Positions 1-9,014 of a stretch of DNA of 64,000 nucleotides are shown piece after piece. The DNA lies in assembly GCF_011492945.1 (NCBI RefSeq), contig NZ_CP045119.1, positions 806,001 to 870,000 on the forward strand. Reading direction: 5' to 3'. The DNA comes from Rubrobacter tropicus. Lineage in GTDB: Bacteria; Actinomycetota; Rubrobacteria; Rubrobacterales; Rubrobacteraceae. Within the stretch, counting starts at the first letter, position 1; each line of letters starts with the position of its first letter. The position numbers and the translations under genes were made by a program. A model generated the notes under the pieces. It made no database searches, was not told where the DNA came from, and saw only the letters and a program-made list of their open reading frames with translations.

Positions 1-1033
1 CCGCTATGCGTTCGAGGGCTAAGGTGTCGGCGGCGACGTTGGTCGGGACGCCGTCGCGTTTGGAGATGGCGATGATCTTGCGGATGCGGTCCTCTATGCG
101 CATAACCCTCTTGGTGGCTCGGCGTTCGTTGTAGCCTTCTAACTCGTCGGCGACGTTTATGAGGCCGCCGGCGTTTATTACGTAGTCGGGTGCGTAGAGG
201 ATGCCGCGCTCTGCCAAAGCTTCGCCGTGACGCGCCTCGTGCAAGACGTTGTTGGCGCTGCCGGCGACGATCCGGCACCCGAGTCTCGGAATAGTATCGT
301 CGTTCACCGTGGCGCCGAGGGCGCAGGGTGCGTAGACGTCGCAGGCCAAGGCCAGGATCTCATCCGGCTCCACGGCCTTCGCGCCGAACATCCGCACCAC
401 CCGCTCGACGGCCGAGGCGTTCACGTCTGTGACGATCAGGCGCGCACCGGCCTCGTGGAGCAGCCGGCAAAGGTGATACCCCACGTGCCCCACGCCCTGC
501 ACGGCCACCGTCCGGCCGGCGAGCGAGTCGTCGCCGAAGACCTCCTCCACGCACGCCCGCATCCCCTGCAAAACGCCGAGCGCCGTGAAGGGCGATGGGT
601 CCCCCGATCCCCCGCGCGTAACGTCCACCCCGACGACGTGCCCGGTCTCGACCCGGATAAAGTTGGCGTCCTCCGTCGAAGTGCCGACGTCCTCGGCGAC
701 GATGTAGCGGCCGCCGAGCGTCTCGATGTACCGGCCGAAGGAGCGGAAGAGCGCCTCGGTCTTGTCCGTGCGCGGGTCGCCGATTATTACCGACTTGCCG
801 CCCCCGAGGTTGAGCCCGCTGGCCGCGGCCTTGTAGGTCATCCCCCTCGCCAGGCGCAGCACGTCTACTATGGCCTCATCCTCCGAAGCATAGGGGTACA
901 TGCGGCAGCCGCCCAGCGCCGGACCAAGCGTGGTGTCGTGGACGGCTATGATGGCGCGCAGCCCCGTCGCCTTGTCGTGGCAGAAGACCAGCTGCTCGTA
1001 ACGGTACTCCGCTAGCTTCTCGAAAATTTGCAT
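1..1033 (-). CDS. Leu/Val/Phe-type amino acid dehydrogenase, partial
   Basis: NAD-dependent oxidative deamination of a branched-chain or aromatic amino acid to the 2-oxo acid, cytoplasmic. The 344 codons present start at an ATG (complement of 1031-1033) and run off the left edge with no stop. The Glu/Leu/Phe/Val dehydrogenase fold is plain: an N-terminal stretch with GPALGGCRM and [15 protein letters not shown] (catalytic lysine region), then a Rossmann motif GVGHVGYH and the late AGSANNVL. The family is about 350-365 residues, so only a short C-terminus is missing. Substrate (leucine versus valine or phenylalanine) cannot be fixed from the sequence. An AT-rich gene on the other strand lies upstream, so this gene has its own promoter. 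Confidence 0.93.
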   Translation of the reverse strand, partial: MQIFEKLAEYRYEQLVFCHDKATGLRAIIAVHDTTLGPALGGCRMYPYASEDEAIVDVLRLARGMTYKAAASGLNLGGGKSVIIGDPRTDKTEALFRSFGRYIETLGGRYIVAEDVGTSTEDANFIRVETGHVVGVDVTRGGSGDPSPFTALGVLQGMRACVEEVFGDDSLAGRTVAVQGVGHVGYHLCRLLHEAGARLIVTDVNASAVERVVRMFGAKAVEPDEILALACDVYAPCALGATVNDDTIPRLGCRIVAGSANNVLHEARHGEALAERGILYAPDYVINAGGLINVADELEGYNERRATKRVMRIEDRIRKIIAISKRDGVPTNVAADTLALERIA

Positions 1034-1200
1034 GTCCTCTCCCTCTCAAGCCGGTGCGATGAGCCGGAACCACATATTACTATGCAGTGCGTCTACCTCT
1101 AATACCGAAATCCTTCAGCTTGCTGCAGGAAAAGGCAGAGATTATGATACGGAAACTCGGATAACCGTTTTCCTTGAATCCATGTACGTGCGAGGTGTAG

Positions 1201-2289
1201 GTGCGGCTTCGAAAAGGAAAAACTAAGACTACTCTTCAATCAGCAATCGACGCAGCGCTATTAGCTGTAGAGATCTACAACAAGCCAAGGACAACATTCA
1301 GGAGCGAAGCCTATATTGCAATGATGGTCATCGCATGGACAAGGCTCTTTCACGCACACTTCAACGTCACCATCGGGGACCGTTACTACTATAAAGATAA
1401 GAATGGCGCCAGGTATCAAAAAATTGACGGAGAAAAGAAAGCTTGGGAGCTCGCGACGTGTATGTCCGAGTATGGCAGTCTAAGTGAGCCAGTCACGAAG
1501 AACTTGCAATTCTTTATCAAGTTGCGCAATAAGATTGAACATCGCCACATCGATAAGAGAGAAGTTGACACCTTGATCTTCGGAGAGTGCCAAGCACTAC
1601 TCTACAATTTCGAGACTACGTTAATACAACTGTTTGGTAAGGAGTATGCACTCAACGAGGCCTTAGTCTATAGCCTTCAACTATCGCATCTGCGCACTTC
1701 CGAGCAAGAGGCAGCCAGCAAAGCGGCTTTATCTAAAGATCTGAAGAACATCGTTAACTATGTGAATCAATATCGTTCGACTCTTTCTGATGAAATATTT
1801 CAGTCACAAGAGTACAGTATTAGGCTGTTGCAGATCCCGAAAATTTCGAACACTAATCGGTCTGACCTAGCTGTAGAGTTCGTCCGTTGGGATAAGTTAT
1901 CTGAGGGAGATAGAGAGGCCTTCGAGAAGATCACCGCAATAATCAAAGACAAGAGCCTAAGATTAGAAGGCATCAATGTAGGCAAGCTCAAACCGAGCGA
2001 GGTAGTTGGTCGCGTTAAGAACGCGCTTCCAGCAACCAGTTTTACGATGCACACTCATACTTGTTTGCACCAATTGCTGGGTATAAGACCTGCACCCGAT
2101 GCCGATGACCCCTTCGACACTAACACAGCCTACTGTCATTATGACGAAGCACACGGTGACTATTTGTACCAAGACGAGTGGCCTGACCTGATTGTCGACT
2201 TACTGCAGTCAGGAAGGCTAGTAGTTGAAGATGTACATAACGCTAAACGAAATGGCGAACAGTGGGATATCAACGCGTACGTTGGTTGA
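1201..2289 (+). CDS. DUF3644 protein with HEPN-like RNxxxH motif
   Basis: 362 residues. The N-terminus (AIDAALLAVEIYNKP, then an aromatic-rich AWTRLFHAHF helix) matches my memory of the DUF3644 family, found sporadically in bacteria and phages. Residues 109-114 read RNKIEH, an exact RNxxxH motif of the HEPN ribonuclease superfamily, and a second His follows at 116. The C-terminal third is polar with YHYDEAHGDYLY-like aromatic spacing and may be a winged helix; its role is unknown. GTG start directly after an in-frame TAG at 1198; the GAGGTG before it is too close to be an ideal ribosome site, so a later start is possible. Base composition is clearly AT-rich against all neighbours, with codons such as TTA, ATA and AGA, so it is probably horizontally acquired. 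A nuclease or defence role is inference only. Confidence 0.8.
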   Translation: MRLRKGKTKTTLQSAIDAALLAVEIYNKPRTTFRSEAYIAMMVIAWTRLFHAHFNVTIGDRYYYKDKNGARYQKIDGEKKAWELATCMSEYGSLSEPVTKNLQFFIKLRNKIEHRHIDKREVDTLIFGECQALLYNFETTLIQLFGKEYALNEALVYSLQLSHLRTSEQEAASKAALSKDLKNIVNYVNQYRSTLSDEIFQSQEYSIRLLQIPKISNTNRSDLAVEFVRWDKLSEGDREAFEKITAIIKDKSLRLEGINVGKLKPSEVVGRVKNALPATSFTMHTHTCLHQLLGIRPAPDADDPFDTNTAYCHYDEAHGDYLYQDEWPDLIVDLLQSGRLVVEDVHNAKRNGEQWDINAYVG

Positions 2290-2374
2290 GGGCGTCTTCG
2301 TATCAAAAAATCTAGCCGTTCCACATAGATCAGAGCCTGGCGCTGTGCGACGGAATTCGCAACTTTCTGCGTGC

Positions 2375-2389
2375 TAGAATGCCGAACCA
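2375..2389 (+). promoter_or_regulatory. Extended -10 element for a leaderless carboxylase mRNA
   Basis: TGC-TAGAAT at 2372-2380 is an extended -10 box. Transcription about eight bases on would begin at the ATG at 2389, giving a leaderless message, and no Shine-Dalgarno precedes that ATG. The same TAGAAT-N8-ATG spacing is seen before the IclR gene at 23881. No good -35 box is visible. Confidence 0.5.
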
Positions 2390-3963
2390 TGCAGGGTGAG
2401 AGGCTTGGCGAGGACACGACCGCCGGAAAACTGGAGGGGCTCGAGAAGCTGCGCGAGCGTGCGGCCCATCCCGCCCCCGAGCAGGCCGTCGAGCGGCAGC
2501 GCGAGAAGGGCAAGCTCACGGCGCGCGAGCGGATCGATATCCTGCTCGACGAGGGGACCTTCGTCGAGCTGGACCGCTACAGGGTGCACCGCTCGAACAA
2601 TTTTGGGCTGGAGCAGAACAAGCCTTTAGGCGACGGGGTGGTTACCGGCTACGGTGAGGTGATGGGGCGGAAGGTCTGCGTCTTCTCGCAGGACTTCACG
2701 GTCTTCGGCGGTTCTCTGGGCGAGGTGTACGCCCAGAAGATCTGCAAGGTCATGGACCTGGCGCTCAGCACGGGATGCCCCATCGTCGGGATCAACGACT
2801 CGGGCGGGGCGAGGATTCAGGAGGGCGTCGTCTCTTTAGCCGGGTACGCCGACATCTTCCACAGGAACGTTCTGGCCTCCGGTGTTGTGCCCCAGATCTC
2901 GGTGGTCATGGGCCCTTGCGCCGGGGGGGCCGTCTACTCGCCGGCGATCACGGACTTCGTCTTCATGGTCGAGGGGACGAGCCACATGTTCATCACGGGC
3001 CCCGACGTCATAAAGAGCGTGACGGGCGAGGAGGTCACCCAGGAGGACCTCGGGGGGGCCGCCACCCACAACACCAAGAGCGGCGTCGCCCACTTCTCCT
3101 CCCCCGACGAGGAGACTTGCCTCGAAGACGTGCGGTTCCTCCTCTCGTTTCTACCGGAGAACAACCTCGAAACCGCCCCGTACTATCCGCCCGACGACGA
3201 CCCGGGACGGATGGAGGAGGAGCTCGCCTCGCTCGTGCCGGACTCGCCGCGCCAGCCCTACGACATAAGGGAGGCCGTCTCCCTGGTCGTCGACGACGGG
3301 GAGTTCTTCGAGGTGCAGGAGGGGTGGGCCCAGAACCTCGTGGTCGGGTTCGCCAGGATGGACGGCCACGCCATCGGCGTGGTCGGGAACCAGCCGATGG
3401 TGCTCGCGGGTACTTTAGATATAGACGCGAGCGTCAAGGGGGCGCGGTTCGTGAGGTTCTGCGACGCCTTCAACATCCCTCTGCTCACGTTCGTGGACGT
3501 GCCGGGGTTCATGCCCGGGACGGGGCAGGAGTGGGGTGGGATCATCCGCCACGGCGCCAAGCTTCTCTACGCCTTCTCCGAGGCCACGGTCCCCAAGATG
3601 ACCGTTATAACCAGAAAAGCCTACGGCGGCGCCTACGACGTCATGAACTCCAAGCACATAGGCGCCGATGTGAACGTCGCCTGGCCGACGGGCGAGGTCG
3701 CGGTGATGGGGGCCTCGGCGGCCGTCGGCATCATCCACCGCAGGCGCATCGCGGAGGCGGAGGACCCGGAGGCCGAGCGGGAGTCGCTCATCGCGGACTA
3801 CGAGGAGAAGTTCAACAACCCGATGGTGGCCGCCGAGATGGGTTTCATAGACGACATCATCGACCCGCGGGAGACGAGGCCCTACCTCGTAAAGGCCCTC
3901 TCGATGGTAAGGACCAGGCGCCCCGAGCGCCCGCCGCGCAAGCACGGGAACATCCCCCTCTGA
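2389..3963 (+). CDS. Acyl-CoA carboxylase carboxyltransferase (beta) subunit
   Basis: Transfers the carboxyl group from carboxybiotin to acetyl-, propionyl- or another acyl-CoA. 524 residues from ATG 2389, normal for the actinobacterial PccB/AccD family. Two crotonase-type carboxyltransferase halves are visible: the first holds SGGARIQEG near residue 140 and [11 protein letters not shown] near 175; the second holds [20 protein letters not shown] and [15 protein letters not shown] near 410. An in-frame GTG at 2371 would add six residues but lies upstream of the likely transcription start. The operon continues with a membrane protein, the epsilon subunit and the biotin-carrying alpha subunit. 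Acetyl- versus propionyl-CoA preference is not resolvable here. Confidence 0.95.
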   Translation: MQGERLGEDTTAGKLEGLEKLRERAAHPAPEQAVERQREKGKLTARERIDILLDEGTFVELDRYRVHRSNNFGLEQNKPLGDGVVTGYGEVMGRKVCVFSQDFTVFGGSLGEVYAQKICKVMDLALSTGCPIVGINDSGGARIQEGVVSLAGYADIFHRNVLASGVVPQISVVMGPCAGGAVYSPAITDFVFMVEGTSHMFITGPDVIKSVTGEEVTQEDLGGAATHNTKSGVAHFSSPDEETCLEDVRFLLSFLPENNLETAPYYPPDDDPGRMEEELASLVPDSPRQPYDIREAVSLVVDDGEFFEVQEGWAQNLVVGFARMDGHAIGVVGNQPMVLAGTLDIDASVKGARFVRFCDAFNIPLLTFVDVPGFMPGTGQEWGGIIRHGAKLLYAFSEATVPKMTVITRKAYGGAYDVMNSKHIGADVNVAWPTGEVAVMGASAAVGIIHRRRIAEAEDPEAERESLIADYEEKFNNPMVAAEMGFIDDIIDPRETRPYLVKALSMVRTRRPERPPRKHGNIPL

Positions 3964-3968
3964 GCACC

Positions 3969-4526
3969 ATGGTCGCAAGGGGCGCCACCGCTCTACGCAG
4001 GCTCTGGCCGAGGACGCGCCGGGGCCGGGTTCTCGCGGCGGTCTGCGTGCTGGTCTTCTTCGTCCTCAACGTGCTCGTGCTGCGGGGATCGGAGCTCGCG
4101 CTGGACCTCTTGATCTTCCTCTCGGGCATGGTCGTTGGCTTCATCGCGGCCCGCCTAGCGACGTACCCTTTCAGGAAGATCGGCGGCCCCGGCATCGAGA
4201 GGACCGTCGGGCTCTTCGTGGGGTTGGCCCTGGTATTCGTGATCATCTTCGGCGGCACGGCGCTCGCCGGCATCCCGCCGTATCCGACCGCCGAAGGCGG
4301 CAACGTTGGCAACATGATCTACGGTCTCGCCCTCGGGTTTCTCGTCGGCCTGCCCGGCGGCCTGGTCTCGGACGAGGCCGGATCCCACCTGCCCCTGCCG
4401 GGCTCGAACCTCAAGGTGGTAGCCGTGATCCTGGGAACCGTCGCCGCGTTGTTCGGGCTTCTCTTCGTGCTCTTCCTGCTGCTCGAGTACGCGCTCGTGC
4501 CCCTGATCCGGGCGTTCGCGGGATGA
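3969..4526 (+). CDS. Small integral membrane protein inside the carboxylase operon
   Basis: 185 residues starting at an ATG five bases after the beta-subunit stop. A basic N-terminus (RRLWPRTRRGR) is followed by about five hydrophobic segments: near residues 20-38, 40-60, 75-97, 112-128 and 145-175. No family is recognised and there are no catalytic motifs. The stop overlaps the start of the epsilon subunit (ATGA), so it is translated with the carboxylase subunits. Whether it anchors the complex at the membrane or is only co-transcribed cannot be told. Confidence 0.75.
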   Translation: MVARGATALRRLWPRTRRGRVLAAVCVLVFFVLNVLVLRGSELALDLLIFLSGMVVGFIAARLATYPFRKIGGPGIERTVGLFVGLALVFVIIFGGTALAGIPPYPTAEGGNVGNMIYGLALGFLVGLPGGLVSDEAGSHLPLPGSNLKVVAVILGTVAALFGLLFVLFLLLEYALVPLIRAFAG

Positions 4527-4744
4527 CCGGCGCGCGGCGGACCAGGATAGACCCCCCGCCGTCGCCGGAGGAGGCCGCGGCGATCGTGGCCGCGCTGGGG
4601 GTGCTGCGGGAGGAGAGCCCCGAGGCCGGGGTTCCGGCCAGGAGCCGGTGGAGGTTGGCGGGGTTGCTCGGGCACCCCGTGCCGCCCGGGATGGGGCTCG
4701 ACGGGTCGTTGTGGTCTTACTCCAGTTGGGAGGGTGGTTTCTAG
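4523..4744 (+). CDS. Acyl-CoA carboxylase epsilon subunit
   Basis: 73-residue protein of the actinobacterial ACC-epsilon family. The conserved middle, PSPEEAAAIVAALGVL, and the late SRWRLAGL stretch match this family, which stabilises the alpha-beta carboxylase complex. The ATG overlaps the preceding stop by four bases, and the alpha-subunit GTG follows directly on its TAG. Position between beta and alpha supports the call. Confidence 0.8.
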   Translation: MTGARRTRIDPPPSPEEAAAIVAALGVLREESPEAGVPARSRWRLAGLLGHPVPPGMGLDGSLWSYSSWEGGF

Positions 4745-6481
4745 GTGTTCGGGAAGATCCTTATCGCGAACAGGGGTGAGATCTCCGTCCGCATAGCCCG
4801 CGCCTGCCGGGAGTTGGGCATCGCGAGCGTCGCCGTCTACTCGGACATAGACAGGGGCGCCCTCCACACGGTCGTCGCAGACGAGGCCTACCATATAGGT
4901 CCAACACCTGCCACCGAGAGCTACCTGAACATCGAGAAGTTGATCGAGGTGGCGAAAGAGAGCGGCGCCGAGGCCGTCCACCCGGGGTATGGCTTTCTGG
5001 CCGAGAGCGCGCCTTTCGCGAGGGCCGTGACGGAAGCCGGGCTCGTCTGGATCGGGCCCCACCCCGAAGCAATAGTGGCGATGGGCTCGAAGGTCGAGTC
5101 GAGGCGCATCATGGCGGCTGCGGGCGTCCCGATCACACCGGGCACCGAAGGCCCCGTCGATTCACCCGACGCCGTCCTGGAGTTCGCCGCTGAGCACGGC
5201 TTTCCGGTCGCCGTGAAGGCGTCGGCCGGCGGGGGCGGCAAGGGCTTCGCGGTCGCCAACGACAAGACCGAGGCCGAGGCGGCCTACTCGCGGGCTTCCC
5301 GGGAGGGCGAGGCTTACTTCGGGGACGGGTCGGTGTACCTGGAGAAGTACTTGCCGGCGCCCAGGCACGTCGAGATCCAGGTCTTCCGAGACAAGCACGG
5401 CAACGCCGTCCACCTCGGCGAACGCGACTGCTCTATCCAGCGCCGCCACCAGAAGCTCGTCGAGGAATGCCCGAGCCCGGCCCTCGACCCCGAAACCCGC
5501 GACGCGATGGGCCGCGCGGCCGTCGCCGCCGCCGACGCCGTGGGCTACGACTCGGCCGGCACCGTCGAGTTCCTGCTTCAGGACGACGATTTCTTTTTCC
5601 TCGAGATGAACACGAGGGTCCAGGTCGAGCACCCCGTAACGGAGGAGGTCACGGGCGTGGACGTCGTCCAGACCGGCATCCGCCTCGCCGCCGGGGAGCC
5701 GATGCCGATAAGCCAGGAGGAGGTCTCCTGGCGGGGCCACGCCATCGAGGTCCGCGTCAACGCCGAGGACGCCGCGCGCGACTTCGTCCCGAGCCCCGGC
5801 GCCGTTACCGCCTACGGGGAGCCCGGTGGGCCCGGGGTGCGGGTAGACTCGTCGCTGCGGGGGCCGGGGTCCGTGCCCGAGTCCTACGATCCGCTCTTCG
5901 CCAAGCTGATCGTGCGCGCTTCGGACCGCGGGGCGGCCCTCGCCCGGCTGCGGCGCGCGCTCTCCGAGTTCCGCGTCGAAGGTATTGCGACGACGCTGCC
6001 GTTCTTCCGCGCTATCCTGGACGACGAGGTCTTCGTCTCCGGCGACTACACGACGGGCTTCGTGGCGGAGAGAATGGAGGGCCTCGTCATAGAAGCCACC
6101 CAGCCGGCCGGCGGGGCGGCGGAGGACGAGAAGGCGCCGCGCGAGGTGGAGGTCGAGGTAAACGGCAGGCTTTTCAGGGTTCGGGTCTTCGGCGACGAGG
6201 CCGGGGCGGGCGGCCGGGCAACCCCGCCGCGGCGCAGCGGGAGGACGACGCGGCGGGCGGCGGGCGGCGAGGGGGCCGTCGCCTCCCCGATGCAGGGGAC
6301 CATAGTGAAGGTGCTCGTCGAGGAGGGCCAGGAGGTCGCCGCGGACGAGGCCGTCTGCGTGCTCGAGGCCATGAAGATGGAGAGCGAGGTCAGGGCGCAG
6401 AAGGCCGGCCGCGTCTCCGAGGTACTCGTCGAGGCCGGCAAGACCGTCCGCTCCGGCGAGCCTTTGGTCGTCCTGGAATAG
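4745..6481 (+). CDS. Acyl-CoA carboxylase alpha subunit (biotin carboxylase + BCCP)
   Basis: ATP-dependent carboxylation of biotin, plus the carrier domain. 578 residues, the normal size for AccA3/PccA-type proteins. The N-terminal biotin-carboxylase domain opens with KILIANRGEISVRI; the ATP-grasp glycine loop GGGGKGF lies near residue 162, and EMNTRVQVEHPVTE near 290. A Gly/Arg-rich linker near 490-515 precedes the biotinyl domain, whose EAMKME places the biotinylated lysine at residue 544. Start: GTG right after the epsilon stop, with GGGAGGGTGG upstream. Last clear carboxylase gene of the operon. Confidence 0.96.
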   Translation: MFGKILIANRGEISVRIARACRELGIASVAVYSDIDRGALHTVVADEAYHIGPTPATESYLNIEKLIEVAKESGAEAVHPGYGFLAESAPFARAVTEAGLVWIGPHPEAIVAMGSKVESRRIMAAAGVPITPGTEGPVDSPDAVLEFAAEHGFPVAVKASAGGGGKGFAVANDKTEAEAAYSRASREGEAYFGDGSVYLEKYLPAPRHVEIQVFRDKHGNAVHLGERDCSIQRRHQKLVEECPSPALDPETRDAMGRAAVAAADAVGYDSAGTVEFLLQDDDFFFLEMNTRVQVEHPVTEEVTGVDVVQTGIRLAAGEPMPISQEEVSWRGHAIEVRVNAEDAARDFVPSPGAVTAYGEPGGPGVRVDSSLRGPGSVPESYDPLFAKLIVRASDRGAALARLRRALSEFRVEGIATTLPFFRAILDDEVFVSGDYTTGFVAERMEGLVIEATQPAGGAAEDEKAPREVEVEVNGRLFRVRVFGDEAGAGGRATPPRRSGRTTRRAAGGEGAVASPMQGTIVKVLVEEGQEVAADEAVCVLEAMKMESEVRAQKAGRVSEVLVEAGKTVRSGEPLVVLE

Positions 6482-6493
6482 GACCGGGACGCC

Positions 6494-7594
6494 GTGGTGG
6501 AGCAGGCAGAGGAGTACGGGTGGAGCGGCGAGGGCGAGGGGGCCGAGATCCTCGTCTACGCCCCCGACGAAGAGACGGCCGAGAGGGCATTCCAACGAGC
6601 CCTACCTGCCGCCCTCCTCCCCAACGTCCAGAGCCCCGTCTTCGCCGCGGCCTCCGGGAACGATGTCGGTTACGTCGCCGCCTCGACGACGCATGTGGCC
6701 CCTGACCTGATCTCACCCCCATCCCGCAACCTCTTCCTGGTCGCCGACGCGACCGCCGAAAACCTCGGGATGCCCCCCCGAGACGTGCGCGACTTCGTCC
6801 TGCGCGGCCTCGCGGAAGCGGGGCCATCGCTGCCATCGCCGAACGAGGCCGGGATACGGAGGTTCTGCGAAGCGGGGGCGGCCGCGGCGGCCGAAGACGG
6901 CCTTATCGAGGAAGAAGATTTGGCATACCTCGCCCCCGTCGAGGGCGACCCGGACGCGCTCGGGCGGCGGGCGCTATCCGCCGGCGCGCGGGACTGGGAA
7001 GGCCGGTTCGGGCTCGACGTGGCCGTGGTCGGAGAGGTGCTAGACACGGACGGGGCCGAGACACTCGATCTCCGAGCAGGGATGCTCGCGCTCGTGGTCC
7101 GGGTTGGCGGCGGGGACCTCGGGCGGCTCGCGGTGTCCCTTCACCGGGACCGGATCTTCACCCGCATAAGGGCCGGCACGGACCTCGGCGCCGGAGACGA
7201 CCTTCCCGCCGCGCCCGAGGGTTCCGAGGAGGCCTCCGACCTCCAGGCCGCCGTCCGGGCCGCCTCGAACCTCGCCGACGCCAGGGCCGCCGGGGCCGTG
7301 TACGCCCTGCGGCGGGTTCTACGGGATCTTGCCGGCGGCCTGGACCCGCGCGCCTCGTGGAAGGTCGGCGGCGTGGAGGCGCGCGACGGGTTCCTGGCCC
7401 ACCGCAAGGACCTCGCCTCGGCGGGGGAGGGGGAGGCGCTGATCTCGGGTGGTATCGTGGTGGCCGGGACGGGTAATATGTGGCGGAGCGCGCCCCCGTT
7501 CGGCGCGCCCGGGGACGAAGGCCGCTGGCCCTGGGAAGAGGCGGGCCTGCTGGGCCGGTGGGCGGTCCTCGATCCAACCGGAGGAGAGAGCTAG
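6494..7594 (+). CDS. Degenerate RtcB-like protein, catalytic residues lost
   Basis: 366 residues; RtcB RNA ligases are about 480. No close family is certain, but many short stretches line up in order with RtcB as I remember it: an AERAFQRALPAALLPNV helix, VAPDLISPPSRN where RtcB has a VxSPGGVGYD-type motif, EEEDLAYLAP, DALGRRALSAG, AETLDLRAGM followed by GGGDLGR where RtcB has GSRGLGH, and AHRKD near residue 303 where RtcB has VHRKGA. The metal-binding Cys and His positions are replaced (DINCG gives LVADA; the GNH and RGLGH histidines are gone) and the catalytic C-terminus is absent. If homologous it is a pseudoenzyme, perhaps structural or RNA-binding. GTG start; co-directional with the carboxylase operon. 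Confidence 0.6.
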   Translation: MVEQAEEYGWSGEGEGAEILVYAPDEETAERAFQRALPAALLPNVQSPVFAAASGNDVGYVAASTTHVAPDLISPPSRNLFLVADATAENLGMPPRDVRDFVLRGLAEAGPSLPSPNEAGIRRFCEAGAAAAAEDGLIEEEDLAYLAPVEGDPDALGRRALSAGARDWEGRFGLDVAVVGEVLDTDGAETLDLRAGMLALVVRVGGGDLGRLAVSLHRDRIFTRIRAGTDLGAGDDLPAAPEGSEEASDLQAAVRAASNLADARAAGAVYALRRVLRDLAGGLDPRASWKVGGVEARDGFLAHRKDLASAGEGEALISGGIVVAGTGNMWRSAPPFGAPGDEGRWPWEEAGLLGRWAVLDPTGGES

Positions 7595-7596
7595 CG

Positions 7597-7875
7597 TTGG
7601 ACTTGCTGATGGTCAGGGACCGGGCGACGGGCCGGTTCCTGTACGCCGAGCGCCTGGAGCGCCGCCAGGGGGAAACCTCCTGGGAGTACGTCCGCCGCAG
7701 CGTCCGCCGGGAAGCCCACATCCGGGACCGCTTCTCGTCCGAGACCCAGCAGGTAATAATGGGCTGGGGAGCAGGCTCCGTCGAAGACTTCCTGAAGTCC
7801 TACCCCGAATACGGCCCGACCGACGGCGAGGCCGATGGCAGATCCGAACCCGAAGGAGAGACTATTGACCGCTGA
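7597..7875 (+). CDS. Small hypothetical protein
   Basis: 92 residues, acidic C-terminus, no recognised family. TTG start two bases after the preceding TAG, with GGAGGAGAGAG as ribosome site; longer upstream starts would run inside the RtcB-like gene in another frame and are less likely. Its sequence (ATGRFLYAERLERRQGETSW, then EDFLKSYPEYGP) has neither signal peptide nor membrane segment. It overlaps the next gene by 11 bases, so the two are probably translationally coupled. Confidence 0.6.
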   Translation: MDLLMVRDRATGRFLYAERLERRQGETSWEYVRRSVRREAHIRDRFSSETQQVIMGWGAGSVEDFLKSYPEYGPTDGEADGRSEPEGETIDR

Positions 7876-8131
7876 AGTCCTCGACAAGTTCTCGACCCTC
7901 ATAACCACGGCCTTAGGCCTCGTGGCCGCCCTCGCCTGGAACACGGCCATACAAACGTTGTTCACGGAGATATTCGGGGAAGCAGGCAGCAAACTGGCGG
8001 GCCAGTTCTTCTACGCCATCCTCGTAACCCTGGTCGTCATCTTCGCCACCATCTACGTCGGCCGCGCCGCCGAACGCGCCAAAAAAGCCGAAGAAGAGAA
8101 AGGCGGCCTTTTTAGCAGGTCAAAGGAATAG
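7865..8131 (+). CDS. DUF5654-like small membrane protein
   Basis: 88 residues from the TTG at 7865, which has AAGGAGAG at the right distance; an ATG at 7835 without such a site is the alternative. The conserved core FSTLITTALGLVAALAWNTAI followed by a second hydrophobic helix (FFYAILVTLVVIFATIYV) matches DUF5654 proteins, a two-helix membrane family of unknown function. The tail is rich in Lys, Glu and Ala. Coupled to the small gene before it; ends just before a repeat element. Confidence 0.75.
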   Translation: MTAEVLDKFSTLITTALGLVAALAWNTAIQTLFTEIFGEAGSKLAGQFFYAILVTLVVIFATIYVGRAAERAKKAEEEKGGLFSRSKE

Positions 8132-8250
8132 AGCCGTCAGCTGTCAGCCAAAACACCGAAGGACCGCCCCCGCACGCTGGTATCACCCGAAGGAAGGTCG
8201 GATCAACCGGGACCAACCTGCTCGGACCAAAAGCTGAAAGCTGACAGCTA
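8132..8250. repeat. TCAGC-heptamer repeat, two separated arms (copy A)
   Basis: Left arm 8132-8149 has two TCAGCNN heptamers; right arm 8232-8250 has the complementary AGCTGA units. The two arms could pair across about 80 bases. It lies between two convergent genes and belongs to the same family as elements at 24.66, 34.45, 51.59, 52.65 and 62.10 kb. Confidence 0.7.
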
Positions 8251-8272
8251 AAAGCGCGGCCCAAAGGGCCGC
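8249..8272 (-). terminator. Intrinsic terminator of the bifunctional-nuclease gene
   Basis: Reading the minus strand, GCGGCCC-TTT-GGGCCGC directly follows the TAG stop at 8273, then GC and TTTT. A seven-base perfect stem with a three-base loop and a short T run. Confidence 0.7.
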
Positions 8273-8779
8273 CTACTTAAAATCTTCCGGCGAGACGCGG
8301 TTCATCCAGTCCTTGAACTTGTCGACGACCTCGTCTTCTGGGGCGTCCTCCATCGCTTCTGCCTCTTCGAACTCGACGCCGGCCTCCTGGATGACCTCGT
8401 CGGAGGCGAAGATCTCGGCTCCGGAGCGGATGGCTAGCGCTATGGCGTCTGACGGGCGGGAGTCTACTTCCACGGTCTTGCCGTCTATGTCCAGGCGGAT
8501 GGTGGCGAAGAAGGTCTGGTCCCTGAGGGCGGTGACCGTGATCCTCTCCATAGAGGCGCCGAGCTCGTTGACGAGGTTCAGGGCCAGATCGTGGGTAAGG
8601 GGGCGGACGAATTCCTGGTTCTGGAGCTTCATGAGGATCGAACGGGCCTCGGGCTGGCCGATCCAGATGGGCAAATAGCGGTTCTCGTCCTCCACCTTGA
8701 GGATGACGATCGGGCTAGAGGAAAAGAGGTCCATGTTCATGCCGTAGATGGACATCTTGGTGAAGCCGTCGGCGCTCAC
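8273..8779 (-). CDS. Bifunctional nuclease family protein (BFN/DUF151)
   Basis: 168 residues. The BFN domain is clear: VILKVEDENRYLPIWIGQPEA, the central LTHDLALNLVNELGA, and VDSRPSDAIALAIRSGAEIFA. Homologues such as the Thermotoga structural model have been proposed to be DNases/RNases, and the family is near-universal in actinobacteria. The C-terminal 35 residues are very acidic (EFEEAEAMEDAPEDEVVD). GTG start with GAGAGGAG ten bases ahead; the ATG nine codons on is the alternative. It is a single-gene unit ending in an intrinsic terminator. Confidence 0.93.
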   Translation of the reverse strand: MSADGFTKMSIYGMNMDLFSSSPIVILKVEDENRYLPIWIGQPEARSILMKLQNQEFVRPLTHDLALNLVNELGASMERITVTALRDQTFFATIRLDIDGKTVEVDSRPSDAIALAIRSGAEIFASDEVIQEAGVEFEEAEAMEDAPEDEVVDKFKDWMNRVSPEDFK

Positions 8780-8937
8780 TGGCTGTACGCTCCTCTCACT
8801 CCGCGAATCACTCGCGGCTGATATTCAGAGTTTGGCCGATTTTACTTCCCGCCCACCTGACCTGCAATCGGGTTGTCAGGGACGTGGGCGTGTTGTACAT
8901 TATTCCGGCGGCGCGCGTCTGTCGCGTCGATTACTCC

Positions 8938-9014
<77 letters not shown>

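Noticed and set aside
5162-6595. 477-codon antisense frame inside the carboxylase alpha gene
   Set aside because: Shadow of a GC-rich gene; the plus-strand frame carries all motifs.
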